Source of the DNA: an uncultured Clostridia bacterium
GTDB taxonomy: Bacteria > Bacillota > Clostridia > Oscillospirales > Ruminococcaceae
Reading direction: 5' to 3'
NCBI GenBank assembly: GCA_947089135.1
Contig: CAMUJF010000015.1
Coordinates: forward strand, 3,883-67,882
Length of the DNA: 64,000 bases
The translations under genes were made by a program, and so were the position numbers. Shown piece by piece: positions 26,053 to 35,399 of the stretch (positions within the stretch are counted from its first letter, which is position 1; each line of letters opens with the position of its first letter). The notes below the pieces were generated by a model, which saw only the letters and a program-made list of their open reading frames with translations, did not search any database and was not told the origin of the DNA.

Positions 26053-28047
26053 TTATTCGGAAGCTTCGCCTGTTTCAGCGGCGCCGCCCTGTTCCTCAAT
26101 GAGAGCGCGGATAGAAATACTGATCCTTTTCTTCTCAATGTCGATCTCGGTGATCTTAGCCTCCACCTCGTCGCCAATGGAAATAACGTCCTTAACGTTT
26201 GCGACTCTGTTTTCAGCAAGCTGGGAAATGTGGATAAGTCCGTCTATGCCGGGAACAATCTGAGCAAACGCGCCGAAAGGAGTAATGGAAACTACCTTAG
26301 CCTTTACAACGTCGCCCACGCTGTAATTCTCGTCAAACTTGACCCAAGGGTTGTCCTCGGTTTTCTTGTAGCCGAGGGAAATTCTGTCAGCTTCCCTGTC
26401 AAGATCCTTAACGTATACCTCAATAACGTCTCCGACCTTAACGACTTCGGAGGGATGCTTGATCCTGTTCCAGCTGAGCTCGGAAATGTGGACCATACCG
26501 TCAATGCCGCCCAGATCAACAAACGCGCCGTAATTTGTCAGGGATTTTACCTCGCCCTTGAAAACGTCACCGATCTGAACCGTATCCCAGAATTTAGCCT
26601 TTGCCGCGTCCCTTTCGGCGTTGAGTACGATCCTGATAGAGCCGACAGCCTTGCCTCTCTGCTCGTTGACCTCGATTATCTTGAACTTAACGGTCTTTTT
26701 AACAAGCTCCTCCAACTTTTCGTCCCTGCGTGCAGTAGCCTGAGAAGCGGGAATGAACACTCTTGTGCCCTCGTAGAATATGATAACGCCGCCCTTTACA
26801 ACGCTCGATACCGTACCCTCGAGAACAGCGTCCTCTTCCTTAGCCTTGACGATCTTATCAAAGCCGATCATAGCGTCGACCTTTTTCTTGGAAAGAGTAA
26901 CTATACCCTCGGCGTCGTTTACCTTGATAACGATAAGCTCCACCTCGTCGCCGGGCTTTACCACGTCGGCGGGCTTGAGAGCGGGATCCTCCGTAAGCTC
27001 GTCAAGAGAAACATAACCAGTGTGCTTTGTTCCCACGTCTACAATAGCTTCCGCGTCGTTAACGGCAGTTATGTAGCCTTTCACCCTCTGACCGGTATAT
27101 ATTTTTTTGAAGGACGCGTCGAGCGCCTCCTCAAAGTTAAAGTCCTCTTCCATGTTCTGTAATTTTTCACTCATCTGGTTTGTAACCTCCTTGATTATAT
27201 ACGCCGGAGCAGAAGCGCCGGCAGTAACGCCCACAATAAATTTTTCGCGGACGTTGTTTCGGACAAGGCTTTCGATATGTCGAAAATCAAGTCCGCCCGC
27301 GTTTTCGACATGAACGCAGGCTTTACAGTATTCACCGCAGACTTCCGCGAGCTTTACTGTATTGGAGCTGTGTTTTCCCCCGACAATGACCATAAGGTCG
27401 GCAGTTTTTGCCAGCCTTGCCGCAGCCTCCTGCCTGTCCGACGTTGCGCTGCACACGGTATTGATTATTTCAGCTTCGGGAAACACCTCAGCCGCCGTTC
27501 GGGTACACTTATCCCACATATTTATATTATACGTCGTTTGCGCCACAATTGCAACCTTTTTTTTAGAATTTTTATAAAATTTTTTTAAATAGCTATAAAG
27601 CAGGGTATCGTCCTTAATAATTTTTGGTATATTGTGACAATAAGAAGCTATTCCGCGTATCTCAGGGTGATTTTCGTCACCCATGATTATTATGTCATAA
27701 CCTGCCGCGGACTTCTCCTCAACGATCTTTTGTATGCGTCGGACAAAGGGGCAGGTGCCGTCCCGGTATTTTATACCGTTTTCCTCCAGCATACGGAAAA
27801 CGTCTTTGCCCGCGCCGTGGGAACGTATCACAACGGTTTCATTCGTCAAAGCGGCAAGTTCTTCGGGGGTATTGACGATCCTTACGCCCTTTGCGGCAAG
27901 CTCCTCCGTAACGTCGCGGTTATGGATAATTTCCCCGTAGGTAACGACCTTTTTGCCCTCGTGCAATACATTATACACGATTTTTACCGCTCTGTCAACA
28001 CCGAAGCAGAATCCCGCATTTTCAGCGGTAACTATCTCAATCTTCAT
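26053..28047 (-). CDS. ispH: Fused IspH (HMBPP reductase) and ribosomal protein S1-like protein
   Basis: 664 residues. Residues 1-285 are IspH, the last enzyme of the MEP isoprenoid pathway, with the cluster cysteines in NAGFCFGVDRA, GTCPFV and NTVCSATSDRQ. Residues about 305-645 are four S1 RNA-binding repeats (GQRVKGYITAV; AVLEGTVSSV; GDVFKGEVKSLTNYGAFVDLGG; GDVVKAKVVSITPFGAFA). This fusion is known in many Clostridia. It overlaps plsC by 11 bases and follows cmk, a conserved order. The S1 part may do the ribosomal S1 role in this organism. Confidence 0.95.
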   Translation of the reverse strand: MKIEIVTAENAGFCFGVDRAVKIVYNVLHEGKKVVTYGEIIHNRDVTEELAAKGVRIVNTPEELAALTNETVVIRSHGAGKDVFRMLEENGIKYRDGTCPFVRRIQKIVEEKSAAGYDIIIMGDENHPEIRGIASYCHNIPKIIKDDTLLYSYLKKFYKNSKKKVAIVAQTTYNINMWDKCTRTAAEVFPEAEIINTVCSATSDRQEAAARLAKTADLMVIVGGKHSSNTVKLAEVCGEYCKACVHVENAGGLDFRHIESLVRNNVREKFIVGVTAGASAPAYIIKEVTNQMSEKLQNMEEDFNFEEALDASFKKIYTGQRVKGYITAVNDAEAIVDVGTKHTGYVSLDELTEDPALKPADVVKPGDEVELIVIKVNDAEGIVTLSKKKVDAMIGFDKIVKAKEEDAVLEGTVSSVVKGGVIIFYEGTRVFIPASQATARRDEKLEELVKKTVKFKIIEVNEQRGKAVGSIRIVLNAERDAAKAKFWDTVQIGDVFKGEVKSLTNYGAFVDLGGIDGMVHISELSWNRIKHPSEVVKVGDVIEVYVKDLDREADRISLGYKKTEDNPWVKFDENYSVGDVVKAKVVSITPFGAFAQIVPGIDGLIHISQLAENRVANVKDVISIGDEVEAKITEIDIEKKRISISIRALIEEQGGAAETGEASE

Positions 28048-28660
28048 TTAACGGAAGCTCCTCTCTGTCTCCGCCGCCCTCCACAAGCTCGGTTATCGCC
28101 CCCATTATCCTGAGCTTGGCGGTTTTAAGCTCTTTCGGCGAACCGTCGGTAACAGCTATCTCTTCGGCGGGTATCACCTTTCCGAACCGCAGTGTTAGCT
28201 TAGAGCGGAAATGCAGCTTTTCCCCCTCGAAAATGATACCGCAGGGGAGCACGTCCGCCCCCGATCTTGCGGCGATAAGAGCGACTCCCGTCTTGCCCTT
28301 GCCCACCTTTCCGTCCTTTGAGCGGGTGCCCTCGGGAAAGATAACAAGATGCCTGCCCGATTCAAGGATATCCACCGCGTCGTCAATGACCTGCATATCG
28401 CCGGTGCCGCGCTTTACGGGAAAAGCCCCAAGCTTTCTTATGAACCAACCGAAAAGCTTGTTTTTGAAAAGCTCCTCCTTAGCCATATATGTAACGGGCT
28501 TTTTCATGGGCATGGTGAGAATAACGGGGTCGGCGTAGCTTCTGTGGTTTGAAGCCATTACCAGCGCCCTGTCCTGAGGGATATTTTCAACGCCCTCTAT
28601 GTGAAAATTATAAAAAAGCTTATAGACTCCCATTGTGACGTATCGTACAAATGCGTTCAT
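28037..28660 (-). CDS. plsC: 1-acyl-sn-glycerol-3-phosphate acyltransferase
   Basis: A 207-residue PlsC-family protein with the catalytic NHRSYAD motif near residue 38, the glycerol-phosphate site FPEGTRSKDG near 108 and a basic GAFPVKRG segment. It transfers an acyl chain to lysophosphatidic acid on the inner membrane surface. It follows cmk by one base and overlaps ispH by 11 bases. Confidence 0.92.
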   Translation of the reverse strand: MNAFVRYVTMGVYKLFYNFHIEGVENIPQDRALVMASNHRSYADPVILTMPMKKPVTYMAKEELFKNKLFGWFIRKLGAFPVKRGTGDMQVIDDAVDILESGRHLVIFPEGTRSKDGKVGKGKTGVALIAARSGADVLPCGIIFEGEKLHFRSKLTLRFGKVIPAEEIAVTDGSPKELKTAKLRIMGAITELVEGGGDREELPLNED

Positions 28661-28661
28661 A

Positions 28662-29342
28662 TCAGCACTCCTTTGCGCTTAGTTTTTCATTGATAATATT
28701 TATCAGCATATCCACCGCGCCCTGCAAGTCCACGTTTGTGGTATCGCACAGAACAGCGTCCTCCGCCTGCTTAAGGGGAGCGATATCTCTGTGAGTATCG
28801 TTGTAGTCGCGCCGATTGACGTCCGCAAGAACCTCCTCAAAGCCGATCTGATCGCCCTTTTCGGTAAGCTCCTTGTGCCTCCGCCTTGCCCGTTCCTCGG
28901 CGGAAGCGGTAAGGAAAATCTTCACGTCAGCATTGGGCAGGACGACAGTTCCGATATCCCGACCGTCCATAACAACGTTGTTTTCGGCGGCAATTTTTTT
29001 CTGCAAATCAAAGAGAAAGTCCCGAACGCGGGGTATTGTCGATACCGCCGAAGCTCCCATTGACACCTCGGGAGTACGAATTTTATCGGACACGTCCTCG
29101 CCGTTCAGAAAGACCCGCTGTTCACCGTTCAGATATTTCAGTTCGGGAGTAACGTCCTGCAAAAGGGATTCCACAGCTTCGGCATTGCTAACGTCCCTGC
29201 CTCTTGACAGCGCGTAGTACGCAACGGCACGGTACAACGCTCCCGTGTCAACGTAAATGTACCCGAACGCCTTTGCCGCGGCTTTGGCAATGGTGCTTTT
29301 TCCCGCTCCTGCGGGACCGTCTATCGCTATGTTTATTGACAT
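28662..29342 (-). CDS. cmk: Cytidylate kinase
   Basis: 226 residues with the P-loop GPAGAGKST, the CMP-binding DTGALYRAVAYYAL and DGRDIGTVVLPNADVK, and the lid RRHKEL. It phosphorylates CMP and dCMP. It is the first of the cmk-plsC-ispH trio conserved in Clostridia and follows an unknown membrane-anchored protein gene by 15 bases. Confidence 0.95.
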   Translation of the reverse strand: MSINIAIDGPAGAGKSTIAKAAAKAFGYIYVDTGALYRAVAYYALSRGRDVSNAEAVESLLQDVTPELKYLNGEQRVFLNGEDVSDKIRTPEVSMGASAVSTIPRVRDFLFDLQKKIAAENNVVMDGRDIGTVVLPNADVKIFLTASAEERARRRHKELTEKGDQIGFEEVLADVNRRDYNDTHRDIAPLKQAEDAVLCDTTNVDLQGAVDMLINIINEKLSAKEC

Positions 29343-29357
29343 ATGAATACCTCCGAA

Positions 29358-29879
29358 TCATTTCCCGTTTTTTCTGTATATGGTTTCGTTTTCCGTTGCC
29401 AATGTCATCATTTCCATATAGTACATACCCTTGTCATCTTTGTATACAAAACAGTAAACAGGCTCGCCGCCGTGTTTTTTATTTACGGTATCCGACAGCT
29501 GCGGTCTTGCGGTATCCCTTACAATTTGGTCTGACATACGGGCTTGACCGCCGTTTTCGATCAAATTGTAATAATTACCGTCGGCAAGCATATCGCCGTC
29601 AAACAGAACGTTCATATTTTCAAGAACGCTTTCGTCCTCAAGCCAAATACGTACTCCAAAGGTATTTCCGCCCGCAACAAATATGTAGTCAAGTCTTATC
29701 TTTTCGGGGTCAAGGCAGTATTCATCACATATCGCCAAGTATTCGTCATTGCTGAGATATTCGACCTTTTCGACCGAATCCGACCCGTCCGCACTGTTTA
29801 TCAAAGCAAGCCCTATACCGACAATAACAACCAATACGATTACGTAAATTATAATAGCCTTTTTTCTTTTCGGACTCAA
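29358..29879 (-). CDS. Unknown membrane-anchored protein
   Basis: 173 residues: a basic N-terminus (MSPKRKK), one membrane span (about residues 8-27) and an acidic outer domain with mixed strands. I recognise no family. The gene sits between a flavoprotein gene and cmk in the same direction with small gaps, so it is probably cotranscribed. The topology suggests a bitopic protein or uncleaved signal anchor. Confidence 0.75.
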   Translation of the reverse strand: MSPKRKKAIIIYVIVLVVIVGIGLALINSADGSDSVEKVEYLSNDEYLAICDEYCLDPEKIRLDYIFVAGGNTFGVRIWLEDESVLENMNVLFDGDMLADGNYYNLIENGGQARMSDQIVRDTARPQLSDTVNKKHGGEPVYCFVYKDDKGMYYMEMMTLATENETIYRKNGK

Positions 29880-29904
29880 AAAATCATCTCCCCAAATTTT
29901 ACAG

Positions 29905-31143
29905 TTATATATTTTGTCCCGCCGCCGCTGCCGTACAAAAAGCTATCTGCAAATTAAATCCCCCCGTGTAAGCGTCGATATCAAGTACCTCACCCGCAAA
30001 ATAAAGTCCCTGCACAAGCTTTGACTCCATTGTTTTGGGGTTGACCTCGGAAAGCTTTACTCCTCCGCTTGTGATTATCGCCTCGCTCAGGGGTCGGAAA
30101 TCCCGTACGGTCACGGGGAAATTTTTCAGCAGTCCGACCAGTCCCGTCCGCTCCTGCTTTGTGACGGAATTCACCTGCTTTTCGGGAGCTATTCCCGACA
30201 GTCTGACCACAACGGGTATCATCTTTGAGGGCAGAAGCTTTGAAAGCGAGTTTGCAAATATCCTGTTGGGGTTTTCGGAAAAATCCCGCTGTAATCTTTT
30301 GTCAAGCGTTTGGGTATCCAGCGCGGGTTTAAGGTCAATGAAAATTTTGTAACGTCCCCGTTCCATATCTCTGATGTGGCTTGACGCGCTCAGTATCAGC
30401 GGTCCCGACACGCCGAAATGGGTGAAAAGCATTTCTCCCTGCTCCTTGAAAATCACCTTGTCCTTTTTCGTGTCCTGAACAGTTACCGAGACGTTTTTCA
30501 GGGACAGCCCCGTCATTTCGGAGCAGTACTCCTCCTCGCTCACAAGCGGCACAAGGGACGGTTTAAGAGCCGTTACCGTATGTCCTAAAGCCTGCGCAAA
30601 TTTGTAGCCGTCACCGTCCGAGCCTGTTCCGGGATAGGACTTTCCTCCTGTTGCGATAAGTACCGATATTGAATTGTAAACAGTATCTCCGCACTTAACG
30701 CCCACAATAACTCCGTCCTCCGCAAGGACTTCTGTTGCACGCTTGTGTATAAAAGCTACGCCGCTTTCCCTGCAAGCCTTTTCGAGAGCGGAAACAATAT
30801 CTCCCGCCCTGTCGCTTACGGGAAATACACGATTGCCCCGCTCGGTTTTAAGAGGTACGCCGAGATTCTCAAAAAAGTCCATGCAGTCATAGCAGTTGAA
30901 ATTGCTGTACGCCGAATACAGAAACTTTCCGCCCACGGGAATATTCTCAAAAAATTCCTCGTCTGAACATTGGTTGGTAACGTTGCACCTGCCCTTGCCC
31001 GTAATGGAAAGCTTTTTTCCCACGCGGTCGTTTCTTTCAATAAGCAGGACGTTTTTCCCCGCCCTTGACGCGGTACACGCCGCCATAAGTCCCGCCGCGC
31101 CGCCGCCGATTATTATGCAGTCAAATCTGTTTTGGGGTAACAT
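29905..31143 (-). CDS. HI0933/YhiN-family flavoprotein (NAD(P)/FAD-dependent oxidoreductase)
   Basis: 412 residues from the ATG at 31143, which follows GAGAGGAAA; a longer in-frame extension is rejected. The N-terminus has the FAD motif CIIIGGGAAGLMAA, then GKKLSITGKGRCNVTN, the family hallmark. ATGGKSYPGTGSDG is central and FAGEVLDIDAYTGGFNLQ C-terminal. Family members are soluble flavoproteins whose substrate is mostly undetermined. The 5' end of the gene has a decayed duplicate upstream (31259-31318). Confidence 0.9.
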   Translation of the reverse strand: MLPQNRFDCIIIGGGAAGLMAACTASRAGKNVLLIERNDRVGKKLSITGKGRCNVTNQCSDEEFFENIPVGGKFLYSAYSNFNCYDCMDFFENLGVPLKTERGNRVFPVSDRAGDIVSALEKACRESGVAFIHKRATEVLAEDGVIVGVKCGDTVYNSISVLIATGGKSYPGTGSDGDGYKFAQALGHTVTALKPSLVPLVSEEEYCSEMTGLSLKNVSVTVQDTKKDKVIFKEQGEMLFTHFGVSGPLILSASSHIRDMERGRYKIFIDLKPALDTQTLDKRLQRDFSENPNRIFANSLSKLLPSKMIPVVVRLSGIAPEKQVNSVTKQERTGLVGLLKNFPVTVRDFRPLSEAIITSGGVKLSEVNPKTMESKLVQGLYFAGEVLDIDAYTGGFNLQIAFCTAAAAGQNI

Positions 31144-31258
31144 TTTAAATTTCCTCTCAATAATTTGCCTGCCCCATTGAGGAGGCATAATAAAGTAAAA
31201 GTATACCGTATACTGCTGCGGGGGTGACATTCGCTGCGGAGCGTTCTCCGTCTGCCGC

Positions 31259-31318
31259 GCCGCCGCCGACAATTATACAGTCATATCCGTTTTTTGTGAC
31301 ATTTTAAATTTTCTTTAT
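31259..31318 (-). repeat. Decayed duplicate of the 5' end of the flavoprotein gene
   Basis: These 60 bases match 31099-31158 closely: the ribosome-site region, an ATG and about nine codons, then a premature TAA, then the GGCGGCGGCGCGG of the FAD motif. It is a tandem partial duplication with the copies 160 bases apart. The stop codon of the RpiR gene now lies inside it. Confidence 0.75.
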
Positions 31319-32241
31319 AAAATTTCTTCATTCTTTTTCTTTTGAGACGGCGTAAGATCGTAGTCCTGATCGTCGGCGCTTTCGTACACCTCGTATTCGT
31401 CAAATATCCTGTTAAGACGCTCGTAACCATCCACAACATAATCGCTTTTCCGCATTCCCACCGCAACTATCAGCGCGTTTATCACGCTCATAGGAGCAAC
31501 CAACGAGTCCGCAAAGGAAACCATATCGCTGCGCGCCAAAAGAATATTGTCGGCGTACTCCGCAAGGGGAGAAGCCTTGCTGTCGGTTATGGCGATTACC
31601 TTTGCGCCCTGCTCCGAAGCGTACCGGAAAGCCTTTACCGTATGCTTTGAATAGCGGGGAAAGCTTATTCCTATCATTATATCACCCTCGCCGATATTGA
31701 GTATCTGCTCGAACATTTCGCTTGTGGAGGTGGTGTGTACAAGCTTCACGTTCTCGAACATCATATTGAAGTAAAAGGACAGAAATCTCGCCAGAACCGC
31801 TGCTGACCGCGCTCCTATAACGTAAATGTTTTTCGCCTGACAGAGGGTGTCCACCGTGCGGTAGAATTCATCGCGGTCGCCCTCTTCAAGGGTCTTGCGT
31901 ATCTTGTCCATGTCCATGTTAAGAACGCGCTCGTACACGTCGCCGCCGCTTAGCTGGTCGTTCATAACATTCACTCTCTGCGCCGTGGTCAGCTTGTTGC
32001 TGGTGTACTCCTTCAACGCCCTTTGGAGTTCGGGGTAGCCCTCAAAGCCAAGCTCCGTGGCAAACCGTACCACCGTGGACTCGCTCACGCCCACTATCTT
32101 TCCCAGCTTTGAAGCGGTCATAAAGGCGGCCTTGTCGTAACATTCGGTGATGTACCCCGCTATCTTGCGGTGTCCCTTTGAAAGGGAGGGCATTATCTCC
32201 TGCAATTTATTGAATAGATTTGCGTTAGGTTCGGGCGACAT
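31315..32241 (-). CDS. MurR/RpiR family transcriptional regulator
   Basis: 308 residues. The N-terminal domain carries a helix-turn-helix (SKLGKIVGVSESTVVRFATELGF, about 45-67). A SIS phosphosugar-binding domain follows (IYVIGARSAAVLARFL near 130; IGISFPRYSKHT near 185). Such proteins respond to sugar phosphates or N-acetylmuramic acid derivatives. The ATG at 32241 follows AAGGAGGA. It ends the long tepA-to-rpiR run, and no sugar gene is adjacent on this strand. Confidence 0.9.
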   Translation of the reverse strand: MSPEPNANLFNKLQEIMPSLSKGHRKIAGYITECYDKAAFMTASKLGKIVGVSESTVVRFATELGFEGYPELQRALKEYTSNKLTTAQRVNVMNDQLSGGDVYERVLNMDMDKIRKTLEEGDRDEFYRTVDTLCQAKNIYVIGARSAAVLARFLSFYFNMMFENVKLVHTTSTSEMFEQILNIGEGDIMIGISFPRYSKHTVKAFRYASEQGAKVIAITDSKASPLAEYADNILLARSDMVSFADSLVAPMSVINALIVAVGMRKSDYVVDGYERLNRIFDEYEVYESADDQDYDLTPSQKKKNEEIL

Positions 32242-32261
32242 GGTAAAGTCCTCCTTGATAT

Positions 32262-32468
32262 TTATTCCCAAAGGCTGTTCTGTAAATTTATAATTTCCTG
32301 TCTGCGCCGTTCTGTTGCGGACGCGTCTTTGCGGTACACGCCGTTTTCAAGCAGAACAACGTCACCCTCTTTAACGTCTTTTTCAAGGGTTTTTCGGGGT
32401 ACTTCAAAACGCTCCTCTCCGTTCTCGATAACGGCGATATTTTCTTCTATGCGATCCACAATAAGCAT
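32262..32468 (-). CDS. DUF3006 small protein
   Basis: 68 residues matching DUF3006: VDRIEENIAVIENGEERFEVPR, then EGDVVLLENGVYRKD, then a short charged helix. It folds as a small beta domain of unknown role. It overlaps the stop of the metallo-hydrolase gene by one base. DUF3006 genes commonly accompany ComEC-like metallo-beta-lactamase hydrolases, as here, which suggests the two act together. Confidence 0.85.
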   Translation of the reverse strand: MLIVDRIEENIAVIENGEERFEVPRKTLEKDVKEGDVVLLENGVYRKDASATERRRQEIINLQNSLWE

Positions 32469-33520
32469 TATTCAACATCTTCTTTATTTTTATTTTTGGA
32501 GCTTTTATTGTTTTTATCCCCGGAGGTTCCGCCGCTCTTTTCGGTTGTGACGAAAATTTCCTCGCCGTCGGAATAGACCGTTACCGTGCCGCTTGAATCA
32601 TTGCGGTAATATTTTACCCCGCGGCTTTCAAGACGTTCGAGGATCTCCGCGTGAGGGTGTCCGTAGCTGTTTCCCTCTCCGCACTGGATAACGCATATTT
32701 CGGGGGATACCGCGTCCAGAAAGCTTTCGCTCGTTGAGGTGCTGCTGCCGTGGTGACCCGCTTTAAGCACGTCTGCGCTCACGTCCGCCCCCGAATTAAG
32801 TATGTCCTTTTCAGCTCTTGCCTCCGCGTCTCCCGTGAAAAGGTAAGCGGTTTCTCCGTAGGTCATGCGTACCACAACGGAGTAGTCGTTCAGATCGTCG
32901 TAATCCGCAACGGGAGCAAGTATCTCCAGCTTCGGAGGCTGCTTTTCCGCGGAAGAAACAGTCCTGCCGGTAAGCTCGTAAACCGTTCCGGGCTTTGCCG
33001 CCGTAAGCTTCAAAGCCTTGTCCCTCATCGCCTGCAAGAATCTTTCATATGTCTTTGTGGTGGGAGTCATATCAGACGACACCTTGGGAGCAATAACACG
33101 CTCAACGTCTATGCCGGAAATAACGTCTCCCATTGCGCCGATGTGGTCGGAGTGAGGGTGTGTGGCAATAATTATATCAAGCTTTTCAACGCCCTGATTT
33201 TTGAGATATTTCAGCACCGTTTCCGCGTTATCCCTTTCGCCGCAGTCTATCAGAACAGCCGCGCCCTCCCATTTTATAAGGGAGCAGTCTCCCTGTCCCA
33301 CATCTATATAGTGAATTTCAAGATCCGCGTCCTTGTCTATAAAGCTGTTTACAGCCGCCGCGGGGACTTCCTTGTCCCCGAATTCCAGATAGGAGCTGAA
33401 GCAGAACGCCGCTCCCATAAGTATCAGCAGAAAAAGCAGTACGGGGGATATGCCTAACCCCTGCGCCGACTTTGCCGACGTTCTTGACCTTGAAGATGAC
33501 TTTTTCCTTTGCGCTGCCAA
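32468..33520 (-). CDS. ComEC/Rec2-like metallo-beta-lactamase-fold hydrolase, membrane-anchored
   Basis: A membrane anchor (SPVLLFLLILMGAAFCFS) is followed by a metallo-beta-lactamase domain with HYIDVGQGDCSLI, the metal motif THPHSDHIG, TGDAEARAE and the C-terminal KAGHHGSSTS. It matches the extracellular hydrolase part of ComEC, seen as stand-alone proteins in Firmicutes and thought to act on nucleic acids or nucleotides. I chose the TTG at 33520, which leaves a short basic head before the anchor. An ATG at 33616 is also open, but overlaps ygiQ by 163 bases. The C-terminal tail is Lys/Asn-rich. Confidence 0.82.
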   Translation of the reverse strand: MAAQRKKSSSRSRTSAKSAQGLGISPVLLFLLILMGAAFCFSSYLEFGDKEVPAAAVNSFIDKDADLEIHYIDVGQGDCSLIKWEGAAVLIDCGERDNAETVLKYLKNQGVEKLDIIIATHPHSDHIGAMGDVISGIDVERVIAPKVSSDMTPTTKTYERFLQAMRDKALKLTAAKPGTVYELTGRTVSSAEKQPPKLEILAPVADYDDLNDYSVVVRMTYGETAYLFTGDAEARAEKDILNSGADVSADVLKAGHHGSSTSTSESFLDAVSPEICVIQCGEGNSYGHPHAEILERLESRGVKYYRNDSSGTVTVYSDGEEIFVTTEKSGGTSGDKNNKSSKNKNKEDVE

Positions 33521-35382
33521 TTTACATTTTCCTTTCCGCGTCCTTTTACAGACTGCCTGTTTTTCTCCCTTTCGCGCTGTTCCGCAAGGTACTTTCCGTC
33601 CGGCTTTACAAGACATTCCTTTCCGCTCCCTATAAGGTCGGTGCGGTGCGCCTTTTGCAGAGCCTCAATTACCTTGCGCTGATTGTCGGGACGGAAATAC
33701 TGCAATAACGCCCTCTGCATACCCTTTTCCTCGGCGGTTCGGGGGACGTACACCTCCTCCATTGTGTAGGGGTCAAGCCCCGTGTAGAACATACAGGTGG
33801 AGATAGTTCCGGGGGTGGGGTAAAAGTCCTGCACCTGTTCGGGACGGATACGCAGGCTTTTCAGGAACAAAGCAAGCTCCACCGCCTCTTTCAGCGTACT
33901 GCCCGGGTGGGAGGACATCAGGTACGGTACAAGGTACTGCTCCTTGCCCACCTGCCCCGTTATCTTGTAGAATTTATCCTGAAATTTTTTGTACGCCTCG
34001 ATATGGGGCTTTCCCATTTTGTCCAGCACCACCGCAGAGCAATGTTCGGGGGCGACCTTTAGCTGACCGCTGACGTGGTGTTCGATAAGCTCCCTCATGA
34101 ACTCCTCGTCCCTGTCCTCGATAAGGTAATCGTAACGTATTCCGCTGCGAATGAAAACCTTTTTCACTTTCGGTACCGCCCGTATTTTCCGCAGTAAATT
34201 CAGGTACTCCTTGTGGTCTACCTCCAACGCCTTGCAGGGTTCGGGGGCAAGACACTTTTTGCCCTTACAAAGACCGTGTTCCAATTGCTTGTGACAGCTT
34301 GGCGCGCGGAAGTTTGCGGTAGGTCCCCCAACGTCGTGAATGTACCCCTTGAAATTCGGCAGAGTTGTAAGCAAATGCGCCTCGGCAAGTATGCTTTCCT
34401 CGCTGCGGACAGCGATTTTCCGTCCCTGATGCAGGGCGATAGAGCAGAAATTGCAGTTCCCGAAGCAGCCGCGGTTGTGTGTTATGGAGAACTCCACCTC
34501 TTTTATGCCGGGTACACCGCCCTCCTTTTCGTATATCGGGTGGTACGTCCGCATATATGGCAAGGCGTAAACCTTGTCAAGCTCCTCGGTAGTCAAGACG
34601 GGTGAGGGCGGCAATTGCACAAGCATAAAGCGTTCCTGCCGCTGAATAATCGTCCTGCCGTAAATCTCGTCCTGCCAGTCGTACTGCTGACGGCAAGCCT
34701 TTGCGTAGGACCTTTTGTCCTCTCTGCAAAGTTTAAGAGAGGGACACTCAACTGCCCCATACGGGGTATCCTCAGGCTTGCACAGATACGCAGTACCGCG
34801 AATATCCGTGAGAGTTTTCACGTCCTCGCCCTTTGCAAGACGTGTGCATATCTCGGCTATCTGGTGTTCTCCCATGCCGTACATGAGAATGTCCGCGCCG
34901 CTTTCCTCCAGAATCGAGGGACGGACGGTATTGTCCCAGTAATCGTAGTGAGCGAAACGCCGCAGGGAGGCTTCAAGACCGCCTATACCGATAGTAATAT
35001 CTCCGTATGCCTCGCGGATTTTTTTGCAGTATACAGTTACCGCACGGTCGGGACGTTTCCCCGCCGTTCCCCCCGCGGTGTAAGCGTCGTCCGAACGCTT
35101 TTTCTTTGCGGAGGTGTAGTGAGCAACCATACTGTCGATATTTCCCGAAGTCACCATAAAGCCGTAACGGGGTCTGCCCAAACGCATAAAGTCCCGCGTA
35201 CTGTGCCAGTCGGGCTGAGCGATTATACCCACGCTAAAGCCGAGACTTTCAATTACACGCGAAATTATGGCAATGCCGAAGCTTGGGTGATCCACATAGC
35301 TGTCCCCCGTGATACAAATAAAATCAAATTGTTCAATGCCCCTTTCGAGCATTTCCTGTTTCGAGATAGGTAAAAACGGCAT
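33454..35382 (-). CDS. YgiQ-family radical SAM protein
   Basis: 642 residues from the ATG at 35382, which follows GGGAGAA. The N-terminal domain (FDFICITGDSYVDHPSFG) and the radical SAM motif CFGNCNFCS near residue 320 match UPF0313/YgiQ. HDVGGPTANFRAP and VAPEHCS are further family blocks. The C-terminal 45 residues are basic and low in complexity. The biochemical role of the family is unsettled. The 3' end overlaps the start of the next gene, indicating coupling. Confidence 0.93.
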   Translation of the reverse strand: MPFLPISKQEMLERGIEQFDFICITGDSYVDHPSFGIAIISRVIESLGFSVGIIAQPDWHSTRDFMRLGRPRYGFMVTSGNIDSMVAHYTSAKKKRSDDAYTAGGTAGKRPDRAVTVYCKKIREAYGDITIGIGGLEASLRRFAHYDYWDNTVRPSILEESGADILMYGMGEHQIAEICTRLAKGEDVKTLTDIRGTAYLCKPEDTPYGAVECPSLKLCREDKRSYAKACRQQYDWQDEIYGRTIIQRQERFMLVQLPPSPVLTTEELDKVYALPYMRTYHPIYEKEGGVPGIKEVEFSITHNRGCFGNCNFCSIALHQGRKIAVRSEESILAEAHLLTTLPNFKGYIHDVGGPTANFRAPSCHKQLEHGLCKGKKCLAPEPCKALEVDHKEYLNLLRKIRAVPKVKKVFIRSGIRYDYLIEDRDEEFMRELIEHHVSGQLKVAPEHCSAVVLDKMGKPHIEAYKKFQDKFYKITGQVGKEQYLVPYLMSSHPGSTLKEAVELALFLKSLRIRPEQVQDFYPTPGTISTCMFYTGLDPYTMEEVYVPRTAEEKGMQRALLQYFRPDNQRKVIEALQKAHRTDLIGSGKECLVKPDGKYLAEQREREKNRQSVKGRGKENVNWQRKGKSHLQGQERRQSRRRG

Positions 35383-35399
35383 AAATATTCTCCCTAAAA

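Noticed and set aside
25015..27162. A 715-codon open frame on the plus strand opposite trxB and ispH
   Set aside because: It is antisense to two clearly recognised genes, has no ribosome site and its composition only mirrors the opposite strand.
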